From Nostoc sp. NMS4 (lineage in GTDB: Bacteria; Cyanobacteriota; Cyanobacteriia; Cyanobacteriales; Nostocaceae): a DNA stretch of 43,619 nt. Location: assembly GCF_017115095.1 (NCBI RefSeq), contig NZ_JABXKI010000102.1:1-43619 (forward strand). Direction: 5' to 3'. Both the position numbers and the translations under genes were made by a program. Each line of letters begins with the position of its first letter. Positions within the stretch are counted from its first letter, which is position 1. The notes beneath the pieces are model-generated. The model saw nothing but the letters and a program-made list of their open reading frames with translations. It was not told where the DNA came from and made no database searches. Below, in pieces: positions 1 through 7,047 of the stretch.

Positions 1-54
1 ATGGAGCGCCTAACTCATGACTGGAAGTCACGAGTGTGCGGCTTGCAGAAATCA
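1..54. repeat. 54-bp direct repeat, copy 1 (3' end of UPF0175 gene)
   Basis: Positions 1-54 are identical to 13890-13943. The segment holds the last 13 codons of the UPF0175 gene (to the stop at 15-17) and 14 bases beyond it. Because this copy starts at the window edge, the repeat may extend further left. Confidence 0.9.
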
Positions 55-266
55 ACGGCAAAGACATCCACTTGTTCACGGGCTAGGATGGCTAGAAAAT
101 CTCGGCGGTTTAACCCAGCAACAGAGGCTGCTTTCTCCATCGAGATTTCCTGCTTCTGATACCAGTAGATAGCAGCAGCGAGGCGCATATCACGAACAAA
201 CTCTTCTGGACTCAGGCGACGGGCGCTAAACACTTCTTCTGGCAGGTTAATCATGACATTAGACAT
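15..266 (-). CDS. UPF0175 family protein, likely antitoxin
   Basis: Small protein of 83 aa from the preferred start. The reading frame is open to 302, but the ATG at 266 is better: it gives a protein beginning MSNVMINLPEEVF, typical of UPF0175, and has AGGACA about 8 bases upstream. The core (EEFVRDMRLAAAIYWYQKQEISMEKAASVAGLNRRDF) is the helix-turn-helix-like pattern of this family, which is generally paired with PIN-like toxins of the DUF3368 type. The expected toxin would lie off the left edge, so the pairing is not visible here. The last 13 codons and the bases after the stop are repeated almost 14 kb away at 13890-13943. Family call is by recognition; an antitoxin role is inferred from the family. 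Confidence 0.8.
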   Translation of the reverse strand: MSNVMINLPEEVFSARRLSPEEFVRDMRLAAAIYWYQKQEISMEKAASVAGLNRRDFLAILAREQVDVFAVDFCKPHTRDFQS

Positions 267-458
267 AATTTCTGTCCTAAATTGCTGCATTAATAATATC
301 AACTATCTCCTTTTAAAAGCGATCGCCTACCCTCTTGCTCTGACTTTCCACATCCCGTGAAAAGTCAGATGGGAGACAAGGGAGACAAGGGAGTGAGGGA
401 AAACTGTACTTGCGTTAGCGTTGCGGTAGCGAGTCATCGAGCGTCCTTGCGACTTCTT

Positions 459-500
459 TAACTCCTAACTCCTAACTCCTAACTCCTAACTCCTAACTCC
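459..500. repeat. Heptamer tandem repeat (TAACTCC)6
   Basis: Six perfect head-to-tail copies of TAACTCC lie just after the bciB stop codon. Short tandemly repeated repetitive heptamers of this kind are characteristic of Nostoc-type genomes and usually sit between genes. No function can be assigned. Confidence 0.95.
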
Positions 501-504
501 TCTT

Positions 505-1698
505 CTATTCTGGTAATTTATATTGCCCAACAATACGCTTGGCAAACTCTGGAACGTGCGCTTCTAATTTCTCTGGATGATTGCGTTTCACATACAAATA
601 ATTGCGAGTAAAGTGAGAATCAATGGAAAATCGTGCATATTCTAGACCCTTGGGGCCGATTTTTTCGATTACCACACCCATTAGTTTTGCTGCCCACATC
701 GGCAGAGTTACGCCTTTATCGTAAGCGGGAATACTTTGCTGTACGGCTTCTTTCCGGTTGCCTTTAGAGGTTACTGGTTGGGTATCTAACTGGTCTTTCA
801 CCAAATCTAGCATTTCCTTACCAGTGTCATTTCTAACTACAATCCATTGCCAACCGAAGGGTGCGCCCATGTAGCCAACTACTAAGTCGGCTAGGGAATT
901 GACATAATCAAAGCAACTCATGCAAGATGGGGCAAAGACATCTTTAAGTTTGTTGGTCTTCAAACCGAAGAAAGGCACTGTTTCTGATGAGCCATCCTCA
1001 TGTTTGAAATGAACCCGGAAGTCTTGCATGAATTCGTAATGCACAACTGTGTCAGGCGATCGGCTGGTGGTTTCTAAGAATTTTTGCAGTCCGGCGCGGT
1101 TAACATTGTCTACGCAGGGCGTACCCAAAACATACAGCTTTTCTAAACCAAGTTGTTTTTCTACGGCTCGTAATGCCTGGATTTGGCAACCAACACCAAT
1201 TACTAACAGCCGCTTCATCCCCGATTTTTCCACCTGTTCTAATATGGAAAGGTTCGGAGAAAGTGTTGGTTTATTTACCCGCGCTGCTAGTATTTCTTCT
1301 GGGGTACGGGCGATGACGGGCATGGGTTGAAAGCGGTCTTCTTTGGTGTTTTGCACGCAGACGACACCTTCAACTAAGCCGCAATTAAGCATTTCAATGG
1401 CAATGCTGCTCACAATACCCGTCCATTGTGCGCCTTCTATGGGTTGCTGTTTCCGCGCTGCTATCATGTCTTGATGAACACCAAAGTAGAGTTCATCAGG
1501 ATTTTCGAGATGGCGCGATCGCGTGTGCGTTTCTTGTTCAAGTTCGCCTATTTGCTGATTAATAAAAGCGCAAGCATCCTTGACATAGTGAATATAGTAT
1601 GTATCGCATAGCCCACACTCGCTACAGAGTTCCTTCGCAGGGCGGCGGCTGGTAGGTTTTAAGGCTCTGGCTTTTTTGTGAGGAGAAACTGAGGTCAT
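505..1698 (-). CDS. bciB: Ferredoxin-dependent 3,8-divinyl chlorophyllide 8-vinyl reductase (BciB type)
   Basis: A 397-aa member of the coenzyme F420 hydrogenase/dehydrogenase beta-subunit (FrhB) family. In cyanobacteria this family carries the 8-vinyl reductase of chlorophyll synthesis (slr1923 in Synechocystis); the related plant enzyme is 7-hydroxymethyl chlorophyll a reductase. The N-terminus shows an iron-sulfur ligand cluster C25-x2-C28-x2-C31 (LCSECGLC). Further conserved cysteines occur in GVGCQ, GTPCVDN and CMSCFDY, as expected for two [4Fe-4S] centres plus flavin. Length matches the family and the start ATG at 1698 is the only sensible one. The gene stands alone, reading away from the toxin-antitoxin remnants. 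Assignment to BciB rather than another FrhB paralogue rests on overall recognition of the cyanobacterial protein. Confidence 0.85.
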   Translation of the reverse strand: MTSVSPHKKARALKPTSRRPAKELCSECGLCDTYYIHYVKDACAFINQQIGELEQETHTRSRHLENPDELYFGVHQDMIAARKQQPIEGAQWTGIVSSIAIEMLNCGLVEGVVCVQNTKEDRFQPMPVIARTPEEILAARVNKPTLSPNLSILEQVEKSGMKRLLVIGVGCQIQALRAVEKQLGLEKLYVLGTPCVDNVNRAGLQKFLETTSRSPDTVVHYEFMQDFRVHFKHEDGSSETVPFFGLKTNKLKDVFAPSCMSCFDYVNSLADLVVGYMGAPFGWQWIVVRNDTGKEMLDLVKDQLDTQPVTSKGNRKEAVQQSIPAYDKGVTLPMWAAKLMGVVIEKIGPKGLEYARFSIDSHFTRNYLYVKRNHPEKLEAHVPEFAKRIVGQYKLPE

Positions 1699-1752
1699 AT
1701 AAACTTTTTGTTTTATTCAGGAATCGCTTTTATTACAATACCTTTACTGGCT

Positions 1753-1866
1753 ATGAACATGACGATAGAGATTGAACAACAAAAGGATAGACGCTTTTTG
1801 GCTGAAGTGATTGGTTCTGCACGGTTAAGATCATTAGTTGAGCAAGCTATAATTTACTTAGATTGA
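1753..1866 (+). pseudogene. HicB-like antitoxin remnant
   Basis: A 37-codon frame starting MNMTIEIEQQKDRRFLAEVI and ending at TGA 1864-1866. The first 20 residues match the opening beta strands of HicB-type antitoxins (MTIEIEQ..GRWLAEV). The rest of the HicB fold is missing and is replaced by a short helix-like tail (RLRSLVEQAIIYLD). Normal HicB proteins are about 70 aa or longer, so this is best read as an internally deleted relic. It lies 15 bases before the next antitoxin gene. Too short for a firm family call. Confidence 0.45.
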
Positions 1867-1881
1867 AGGTGATGTATCCTT

Positions 1882-2082
1882 ATGCTAACGCTTGAGCAAA
1901 TTGAGTCTGCGATTCTTCAACTGCCACCTCAGGACTATCATAAGCTCATTGAATGGTTTGCTGATTTAGACTACCAACGGTGGGATCAACAATTAGAGAA
2001 AAACATTGCTGATGGCAAACTGGAAGCTTTTGCACAGGAGGCGATCGCTGAGTTTGAGGCGGGAAACTGTCGATCAATTTGA
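1882..2082 (+). CDS. Small antitoxin of a RelE/ParE-type module
   Basis: A 66-aa acidic protein beginning MLTLEQIESAILQLPPQDYHKLIEWFADLD, a common cyanobacterial small antitoxin/addiction-module type. The N-terminal part looks helical and the tail (AEFEAGNCRSI) is the segment that normally wraps the toxin. Its TGA stop (2080-2082) overlaps the ATG of the downstream toxin frame by one base, the usual translational coupling of toxin-antitoxin pairs. The antitoxin is intact while its toxin is broken. Family recognised by pattern; DNA-binding and autoregulation are inferred. Confidence 0.7.
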   Translation: MLTLEQIESAILQLPPQDYHKLIEWFADLDYQRWDQQLEKNIADGKLEAFAQEAIAEFEAGNCRSI

Positions 2083-2336
2083 TGCATTACACAACTCGTC
2101 GATTTTGGTAAGGTTACAATATTCTGCCTGAAGAGGTTCAGCTAATAGCCGATCAATGTTACCAGCTACTCAAGTCTGATCCCTCCCATCCATCACTGCA
2201 TTTCAAGAAGGTTGGTAAATACTGGTCAGTCCGCGCAGGGCGAAACTATAGGGCATTAGGTGTAGAAGTTAAGGATGGTATTTTGTGGTTTTGGATCGGG
2301 ACTCACACAGAGTACAACAAGCTTATTGATTTTTGA
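2082..2336 (+). pseudogene. RelE/ParE-family toxin with premature stop
   Basis: The frame starts MHYTTRRFW, hits TAA at 2109-2111 (codon 10), then continues for 74 more codons to the natural stop at 2334-2336. The downstream part (EEVQLIADQCYQLLKSD, then HFKKVGKYWSV, RAGRNYRALGVEV, GILWFWIGTHTEYNKLI) is clearly a RelE/ParE toxin. A CAA-to-TAA change would give this nonsense codon. No ATG lies between codon 10 and the conserved core, so reinitiation is unlikely. The last 34 bp overlap the 3' end of holB on the other strand. Loss of the toxin with retention of the antitoxin is the harmless order of decay. Confidence 0.8.
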
Positions 2337-3274
2337 TATATAGCTAAAAGCAGACATTCCCAAACTAGCCGTGGTTGAGCGTAAGTAAGTAGGTGTTTTC
2401 GGGATTGTTCTAGTTGGTTGATGATGCTTGGTTGATGCCACTGTTGCCAGTATAATTGCTGAAGATAATCAACTAACCACAATTGTGCTTCTGTATCTAA
2501 ATCCTTATCAATTTTTTTGGCTAACTCTAAGGCGTTACGGTAAGATTTAGGCGCTTTTTTCAAGTCTTCGAGTAACTCATTAGGAATAGCTTGTAATTGT
2601 TCATAAGATGCGATCGCATTTCCAGCGCTACCAGCTGCTATGCTCAATACTGCCTGATTTTGCAAAATTTCCTGATGGCCTGTTTGTGTGAGTACAACAG
2701 CCAAAGATTCTGTATTTAAGCGATAAAAAGGAATGCGTTGACAGCGTGATACCAAAGTCGGTAATACAGATTCAGGTGTCGGCGCAATTAAAATTAATGT
2801 CGCCTGTCCTGGTTCTTCCAAGGTTTTAAGTAAAGCATTGGCTGCGGCTTCTGCCATTGTTTGGGCTTCTTCTAGCACTACCACATTTCTCGGCGCTTCT
2901 AAGGGCGGACGACCTAAAAACTCGGTAATTTCCCGAATTTGCTCTAGTCGAATTACCGGAGGTGCTTTACGCTTAAGTCCTTTTTCGGTTGCTTCTGCTG
3001 CTGTTAAGCGTTGTCCCTGATGTTGATAGGTTGGTTGTACCCACAATAAAGCTGGATGGTTGCCTTGACGCAAACGGTTTTGTAAAGACGCACTAACTCC
3101 CATCCCATTAGAAAATAGCAATTCCACAAAGCACCTAGCTGCCAAACTCCTGCCTACACCATCTGGCCCGACAAATAAGTAGGCTGGAGGAACGCGGTTT
3201 TGTCTGACAGCCTGAGTAAGTAATTCTATGGCTTGCTGTTGTCCGATAATTGGGGCAAATGGGTCATTGGTCAT
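2303..3274 (-). CDS. holB: DNA polymerase III subunit delta'
   Basis: A 323-aa clamp-loader subunit of the DnaX/HolB AAA+ type. It starts MTNDPFAPIIGQQQAIELLTQAV and carries the degenerate P-loop GPDGVGRS, where the usual Lys is replaced, as is common for the non-catalytic delta' subunit. The Walker B/sensor region is VVVLEEAQTMAEAAANALLKTLEEP, and the SRC-type arginine-finger motif appears as LVSRCQRIPF. Length is normal for cyanobacteria. The gene is monocistronic here. Its 3' end overlaps the dead toxin frame by 34 bp, so the last residues may derive from or be shaped by that overlap. Confidence 0.9.
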   Translation of the reverse strand: MTNDPFAPIIGQQQAIELLTQAVRQNRVPPAYLFVGPDGVGRSLAARCFVELLFSNGMGVSASLQNRLRQGNHPALLWVQPTYQHQGQRLTAAEATEKGLKRKAPPVIRLEQIREITEFLGRPPLEAPRNVVVLEEAQTMAEAAANALLKTLEEPGQATLILIAPTPESVLPTLVSRCQRIPFYRLNTESLAVVLTQTGHQEILQNQAVLSIAAGSAGNAIASYEQLQAIPNELLEDLKKAPKSYRNALELAKKIDKDLDTEAQLWLVDYLQQLYWQQWHQPSIINQLEQSRKHLLTYAQPRLVWECLLLAIYQKSISLLYSV

Positions 3275-3407
3275 TGGTTAGGAGTTAAAATAATTCGTAA
3301 TTCGTAATTAAGTCCACGGAACTAGTTAAAGACTTGTCATTGCGATCGCTTCTCTAAGAGACGCTCTCGTGTTCACTTATCAAAACTAATTTACCGGACA
3401 TGATATT

Positions 3408-3652
3408 AGGACTTACGCACTGAAGCCTGAAACCTAGATCCCCCAACCCCCTTAAAAAGCTACCATGTATACACAAGTCAAATTACCCCCCTTAATCCCC
3501 CCTTGCCAAGGGGGGAAACAGGAAATCTAGTTCCCTCCCCTTTGCAAGGGGAGGGTTAGGGTGGGGTAAAACCGTGGTTAATCAGCTATTTCAGACTTGT
3601 GTATACACGGTAGCTTTTTAAAGGGGTTGGGGGATCTCAGTGCGTAAGTCCT
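3408..3652. mobile_element. Nested palindromic MITE-like element, copy 1
   Basis: A 245-bp element with an outer 16-bp inverted repeat (AGGACTTACGCACTGA at 3408-3423; its complement at 3637-3652). Inside is a second inverted repeat of about 43 bp with two mismatches, starting GATCCCCCAACCCC and ending TATACACAAGTC. The core contains two internal G/C hairpins around CCCCCCTTGCCAAGGGGGG and CCCTCCCCTTTGCAAGGGGAGGG. Related cores occur at 9394-9524, 12216-12301 and 35415-35564. It has no coding capacity, so any movement would need a transposase in trans. The class is inferred from structure. Confidence 0.75.
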
Positions 3653-3758
3653 GGATATAATTAATTTCCCTTTGCTCCCGTATATAGTTTTAGCTTTCTT
3701 GATGAGTGCTGAGTACGATTCTTACTTCTGCACTCAGCACTTTTGGGTAAATTAACAA

Positions 3759-4172
3759 TCAAACCTTAGAGGTAAGAAATCTGGATATCTCCGCGTGTGC
3801 CAACACAGCACCAGGTTCGCGCTGGAGAGCGTTGTAATACTTTCTCTCGAAGGTATTGCCTGTCTCTAACGGTACAATCAGCGTGCGGACATCAGCAATC
3901 AATTTTTGGAAATCGTCCAGCAATATGGGTTCATCTGCTTGGAGCATTTCATCTACTTGCACAACCATCTCAGAAATTCGATGTAGCCAAGCAAATTGTT
4001 CATGGGCGATGACTAGCTGAAGAAGTTCTCCACTTGATACTCGTCCACTAATCTGTTCGTAGGCAATGCGTTCTGTCTCCAACAACATCTTGTGAAGGTA
4101 GAGTAATTTGTTTCTTAAATCACGCAGATATTGATGCTGACGTATTCTTTGCGTAAGTGTGTTAGAAGTCAA
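3759..4172 (-). CDS. Conserved hypothetical protein
   Basis: A 137-aa soluble, Glu/Leu/Arg-rich and probably mostly helical protein (MTSNTLTQRIRQHQYLRDLRNKL). It has no membrane segment, signal peptide or cysteine cluster. Two long amphipathic stretches (about residues 10-60 and 60-100) could form a coiled coil or helical bundle. It sits alone between the palindromic element and the PadR regulator gene, which reads the other way. I do not recognise a named family and assign no function. Confidence 0.6.
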   Translation of the reverse strand: MTSNTLTQRIRQHQYLRDLRNKLLYLHKMLLETERIAYEQISGRVSSGELLQLVIAHEQFAWLHRISEMVVQVDEMLQADEPILLDDFQKLIADVRTLIVPLETGNTFERKYYNALQREPGAVLAHAEISRFLTSKV

Positions 4173-4445
4173 TGTTACTTATCCTCTCGTTACAATAGCC
4201 TTCAATGGCTTAAATAATTTCTAAGCATTGAGAATTGGGGCTGGGGAAGAGTTACCGATCGCCCATACCTTTATGAATGGAGTTTTTTATGTATTTGGTT
4301 TCCCTGCCAAGAAGCATTATAATGAACCTATCTTTTTGTAACCGTTATATCTTATATTGGATTAATCCTATATTAGCATAAAATTATAAGAAGTACATAG
4401 TGTAGAACCGAGCGAGAAAATATCAATTATGGGAAAACCGTCTTC

Positions 4446-5021
4446 ATGTCGCTAGCAAATGTAATTTTAGGTCTTCTTCAGCAGCAAGAAATGACGGGCT
4501 ACGACCTCAAAACGAGCTGCTTCGATCAATGCATTGCCCATTTGTGGCCAGCAGATCAGGCACAAATTTACAGAACTCTCGATAAGCTAGTTGAGCAAGG
4601 CTGGATTACCTGTACCATTGAGATTCAACACGATCGCCCCAACCGTAAAGTCTACAGTGTAACTGAGCCAGGGAAAACCGAATTTAGCCGATGGCTGGGG
4701 ATTCATCAGCCCTTACCGATTTTACGAGAACCAATGCTAGTCCAGTTGCATTTTGCAGATCAGTTGTCGAATGAAACCATCATTCACCTACTGGAGCAAC
4801 AATTGGCGGCTCGAAGTAAAAAGCTGGCTGAATGTGAAACCATCGATTTGCCATTACTCAGTGATGAGTCAGCCAACCGCGAACAGGTTATGCAAAGGCT
4901 AGTACTAGAGTTGGTGATCCGTAGAGAAGAGACTTATATTGATTGGTTGAAGACAGCGATCGCACTTATCAGTCAGCAAAAACCATTACCCTGCTCTACT
5001 GGTCTGTCAAATTCATTTTGA
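4446..5021 (+). CDS. PadR-family transcriptional regulator
   Basis: A 191-aa protein. Residues 1-85 form a winged helix of the PadR type: MSLANVILGLLQQQEMTGYDLK, then IYRTLDKLVEQGWI and the wing NRKVYSVTEPGKTEFSRWL. The C-terminal half (90-185) is a helical dimerisation region like the Vir_act_alpha_C domain. The family usually represses genes for stress response or efflux and often regulates itself. Its ligand is unknown. It is convergent with the metal ATPase gene, so control of that gene is not implied by position, and the operator upstream of the ATPase is of a different (MerR) type. Start chosen at the first ATG, which gives the canonical N-terminus. Confidence 0.88.
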   Translation: MSLANVILGLLQQQEMTGYDLKTSCFDQCIAHLWPADQAQIYRTLDKLVEQGWITCTIEIQHDRPNRKVYSVTEPGKTEFSRWLGIHQPLPILREPMLVQLHFADQLSNETIIHLLEQQLAARSKKLAECETIDLPLLSDESANREQVMQRLVLELVIRREETYIDWLKTAIALISQQKPLPCSTGLSNSF

Positions 5022-5025
5022 CGAT

Positions 5026-5055
5026 TAGAGAGACGCGATAAATCGCCGTCTCTAC
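5026..5055. terminator. Hairpin between convergent padR-like and P-type ATPase genes
   Basis: A GAGAGACG..CGTCTCT hairpin with one bulged base lies between the two stop codons. A similar hairpin sits between another convergent pair at 29038-29057. The position suggests a bidirectional terminator, although no long T tract follows. Confidence 0.5.
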
Positions 5056-5077
5056 AGGGAATTTATCCATCAATTAT

Positions 5078-6985
5078 TTATTTAAGCAGTCTTAGTCCAC
5101 TGAGGGTAACTAATACTGTGGAACCTTCATGGCCAATAACGCCGATGGGTAGGTTAATATTCCCTAGAAAGTTACCGACTAAAAGCAACATAATAAAACC
5201 CAAGGCTACGACTATATTTTGTTTTACTATGAGTTGCGATCGCCTACCCAAATGTATCGCTACAGCAATTTTTTCTAACCTGTCTGCCATCAATACTATA
5301 TCTGCGGTTTCCAAGGCCACATCACTGCCTGATACCCCCATCGCTATACCTACAGATGCTTGCGCTAAGGCTGGTGCATCGTTAATTCCATCGCCTACCA
5401 TTGCCACAGTTTGATATTGTTGCTGTAGACGGCGAATAACATCCAGCTTATCTTCTGGTAGCAGTTGAGCATATACTCGATCGATTCCGACTGCTTTGGC
5501 GACACTGTGAGCCGTTTCCTGATTATCCCCGGTTAACATGACAATTTGTTCAACTCCCAGTTTCTTTAACCGAGTGATGGTTGCTGCTGCTTGGGATCTT
5601 ACTTCATCTGCGATCGCAATTACACCCATCACCTCTGCTCCCTGTGCTACCCAAACCACAGTTTTACCTTCTTGCTCCCAAGATTGAGCCATTTCTCGCA
5701 ATTCTTCAGGTAAATTTGTGACATACTGCTGCACAAAAACGGCATTCCCGACAATTATCTGTTGTTCTTGGAAAGTTCCGACAATTCCCTGTCCAGGTAT
5801 AGCTTGCACTTGGATTGCACCAACCCAATCTAAATCACCAGCCGCCTGTACAATTGCCTTACCGATGGGATGTTCGGAATAAGATTCTACACTGGCAGCA
5901 GCTTTTAATACATCCTTACTAGTGTATTCACTAACTGCAATTACCTGAAATACCTGTACCTGTCCTGTTGTGAGAGTACCAGTTTTATCAAATGCGATCG
6001 CTCGGACTTTACCAATCTTCTCTAACTGCGCCCCATTTTTAAACAAAATCCCCTGTCTTGCACCATTGGCGATTCCTGAAAGCAGGGTGGGCATAATTGC
6101 AGCCATTAGCGCACAGGGAGAAGCCACCACAAGGAAAGTCAGAGCGCGATAAATTGTTGTTTCCCAATCCCAACCCCAAAGAAATGGTGGTAAAGTTGCC
6201 AGCAATATGCCAGCTACTACAATGATTTTTGCATATCCTTTTTCAAAGCGATCGATAAACTGTTGGGAAGGTGGTGCTTCTGTTTGGGCTTGTTCTACCA
6301 AACGAATCACACGCACAATTAAACTGCTTTGGGCTGGTTTGTGTACTTTAACCTGCAATGCACCATAGCCGTTAAGAGTACCAGCAAATACTTCTGCGCC
6401 CACTGTTTTCTCTACAGGTAAAGACTCGCCTGTAATTGCAGCTTGATTAAGGGTGCTGTAACCAGATAAAATTATCCCATCGGTAGGAATTAACTCTCCA
6501 GGTTTGACGACAATCTCATCACCAACTTTTAGCTGACTGATCGGAATTTCTTCTTCTCTTCCCTGAATTAAAACCCTTGCTGTATCTGGTGTGAGCTTCA
6601 TCAAGCTACGGATACTCCGCTCAGTTCGCGCCATTGCATAGCCTTCTAATGCGCCACTGATGGCAAAAATCAGAATCAAAATTGCCCCATCAATAATTAG
6701 ATGATATTCTCTTCGCCATAAGCCGAGGCTAGCAGCACCAATGGCGGCGACAATCATCAGCAAATCTACATCGAGTTCTTTTTCTTTGAAGAGGGTAGTT
6801 AATCCTTCTCGCGCACTTTCGTAACCACCAATTACATAAGCAGCAAGTAACAGCAGGAACGCCAATCCCAACCAACCGAGATGTAAGGCGAACCATCCGA
6901 GAAATAATAGGAAGCCACACAGAAGGGCTGCTACGGTATCTGTGTGTTCTCTGGTGAATTGGCCTAAACGTTGGGGGTAGAGCAT
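5078..6985 (-). CDS. Heavy-metal P1B-4-type ATPase (cobalt/zinc/iron efflux, CoaT-like)
   Basis: A 635-aa integral-membrane metal pump lacking an N-terminal metal-binding domain. In order: TM helices within residues 20-120; the actuator motif TGES (about 185-188); SPC at 289-291 in the ion-binding helix (not CPC); the phosphorylation site DKTGTLT at D333; HP at 372-373; GDGIND at 531-536; and HEGST at 619-623 in the last helices. SPC plus HEG-x-T defines the P1B-4 subgroup, which includes Synechocystis CoaT (Co2+) and iron or zinc exporters in other bacteria. The ion cannot be settled from sequence. The start at 6985 lies 35 bases from a MerR-type operator at 7020-7047, so metal-induced expression is likely. 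Confidence 0.88.
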   Translation of the reverse strand: MLYPQRLGQFTREHTDTVAALLCGFLLFLGWFALHLGWLGLAFLLLLAAYVIGGYESAREGLTTLFKEKELDVDLLMIVAAIGAASLGLWRREYHLIIDGAILILIFAISGALEGYAMARTERSIRSLMKLTPDTARVLIQGREEEIPISQLKVGDEIVVKPGELIPTDGIILSGYSTLNQAAITGESLPVEKTVGAEVFAGTLNGYGALQVKVHKPAQSSLIVRVIRLVEQAQTEAPPSQQFIDRFEKGYAKIIVVAGILLATLPPFLWGWDWETTIYRALTFLVVASPCALMAAIMPTLLSGIANGARQGILFKNGAQLEKIGKVRAIAFDKTGTLTTGQVQVFQVIAVSEYTSKDVLKAAASVESYSEHPIGKAIVQAAGDLDWVGAIQVQAIPGQGIVGTFQEQQIIVGNAVFVQQYVTNLPEELREMAQSWEQEGKTVVWVAQGAEVMGVIAIADEVRSQAAATITRLKKLGVEQIVMLTGDNQETAHSVAKAVGIDRVYAQLLPEDKLDVIRRLQQQYQTVAMVGDGINDAPALAQASVGIAMGVSGSDVALETADIVLMADRLEKIAVAIHLGRRSQLIVKQNIVVALGFIMLLLVGNFLGNINLPIGVIGHEGSTVLVTLSGLRLLK

Positions 6986-7019
6986 GAGAGGTGAATTTAT
7001 AGGGACTCTCTTAGGCTAC

Positions 7020-7047
7020 ACCTTGACATTAATGTTAATGTCAAGGT
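7020..7047 (-). promoter_or_regulatory. MerR-type operator/promoter for the P1B-4 ATPase
   Basis: A perfect 13-bp dyad, ACCTTGACATTAA, separated by 2 bp from its complement, lies 35 bp upstream of the ATPase start. Read on the minus strand the dyad contains a -35 box TTGACA, with a weak -10-like TAGCCT at about 20-bp spacing. The overlong spacer with a central dyad is the hallmark of promoters activated by MerR-family metal sensors (ZntR, CueR, CoaR). No merR-like gene lies beside it, unlike the divergent coaR/coaT arrangement known in Synechocystis. Confidence 0.75.
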
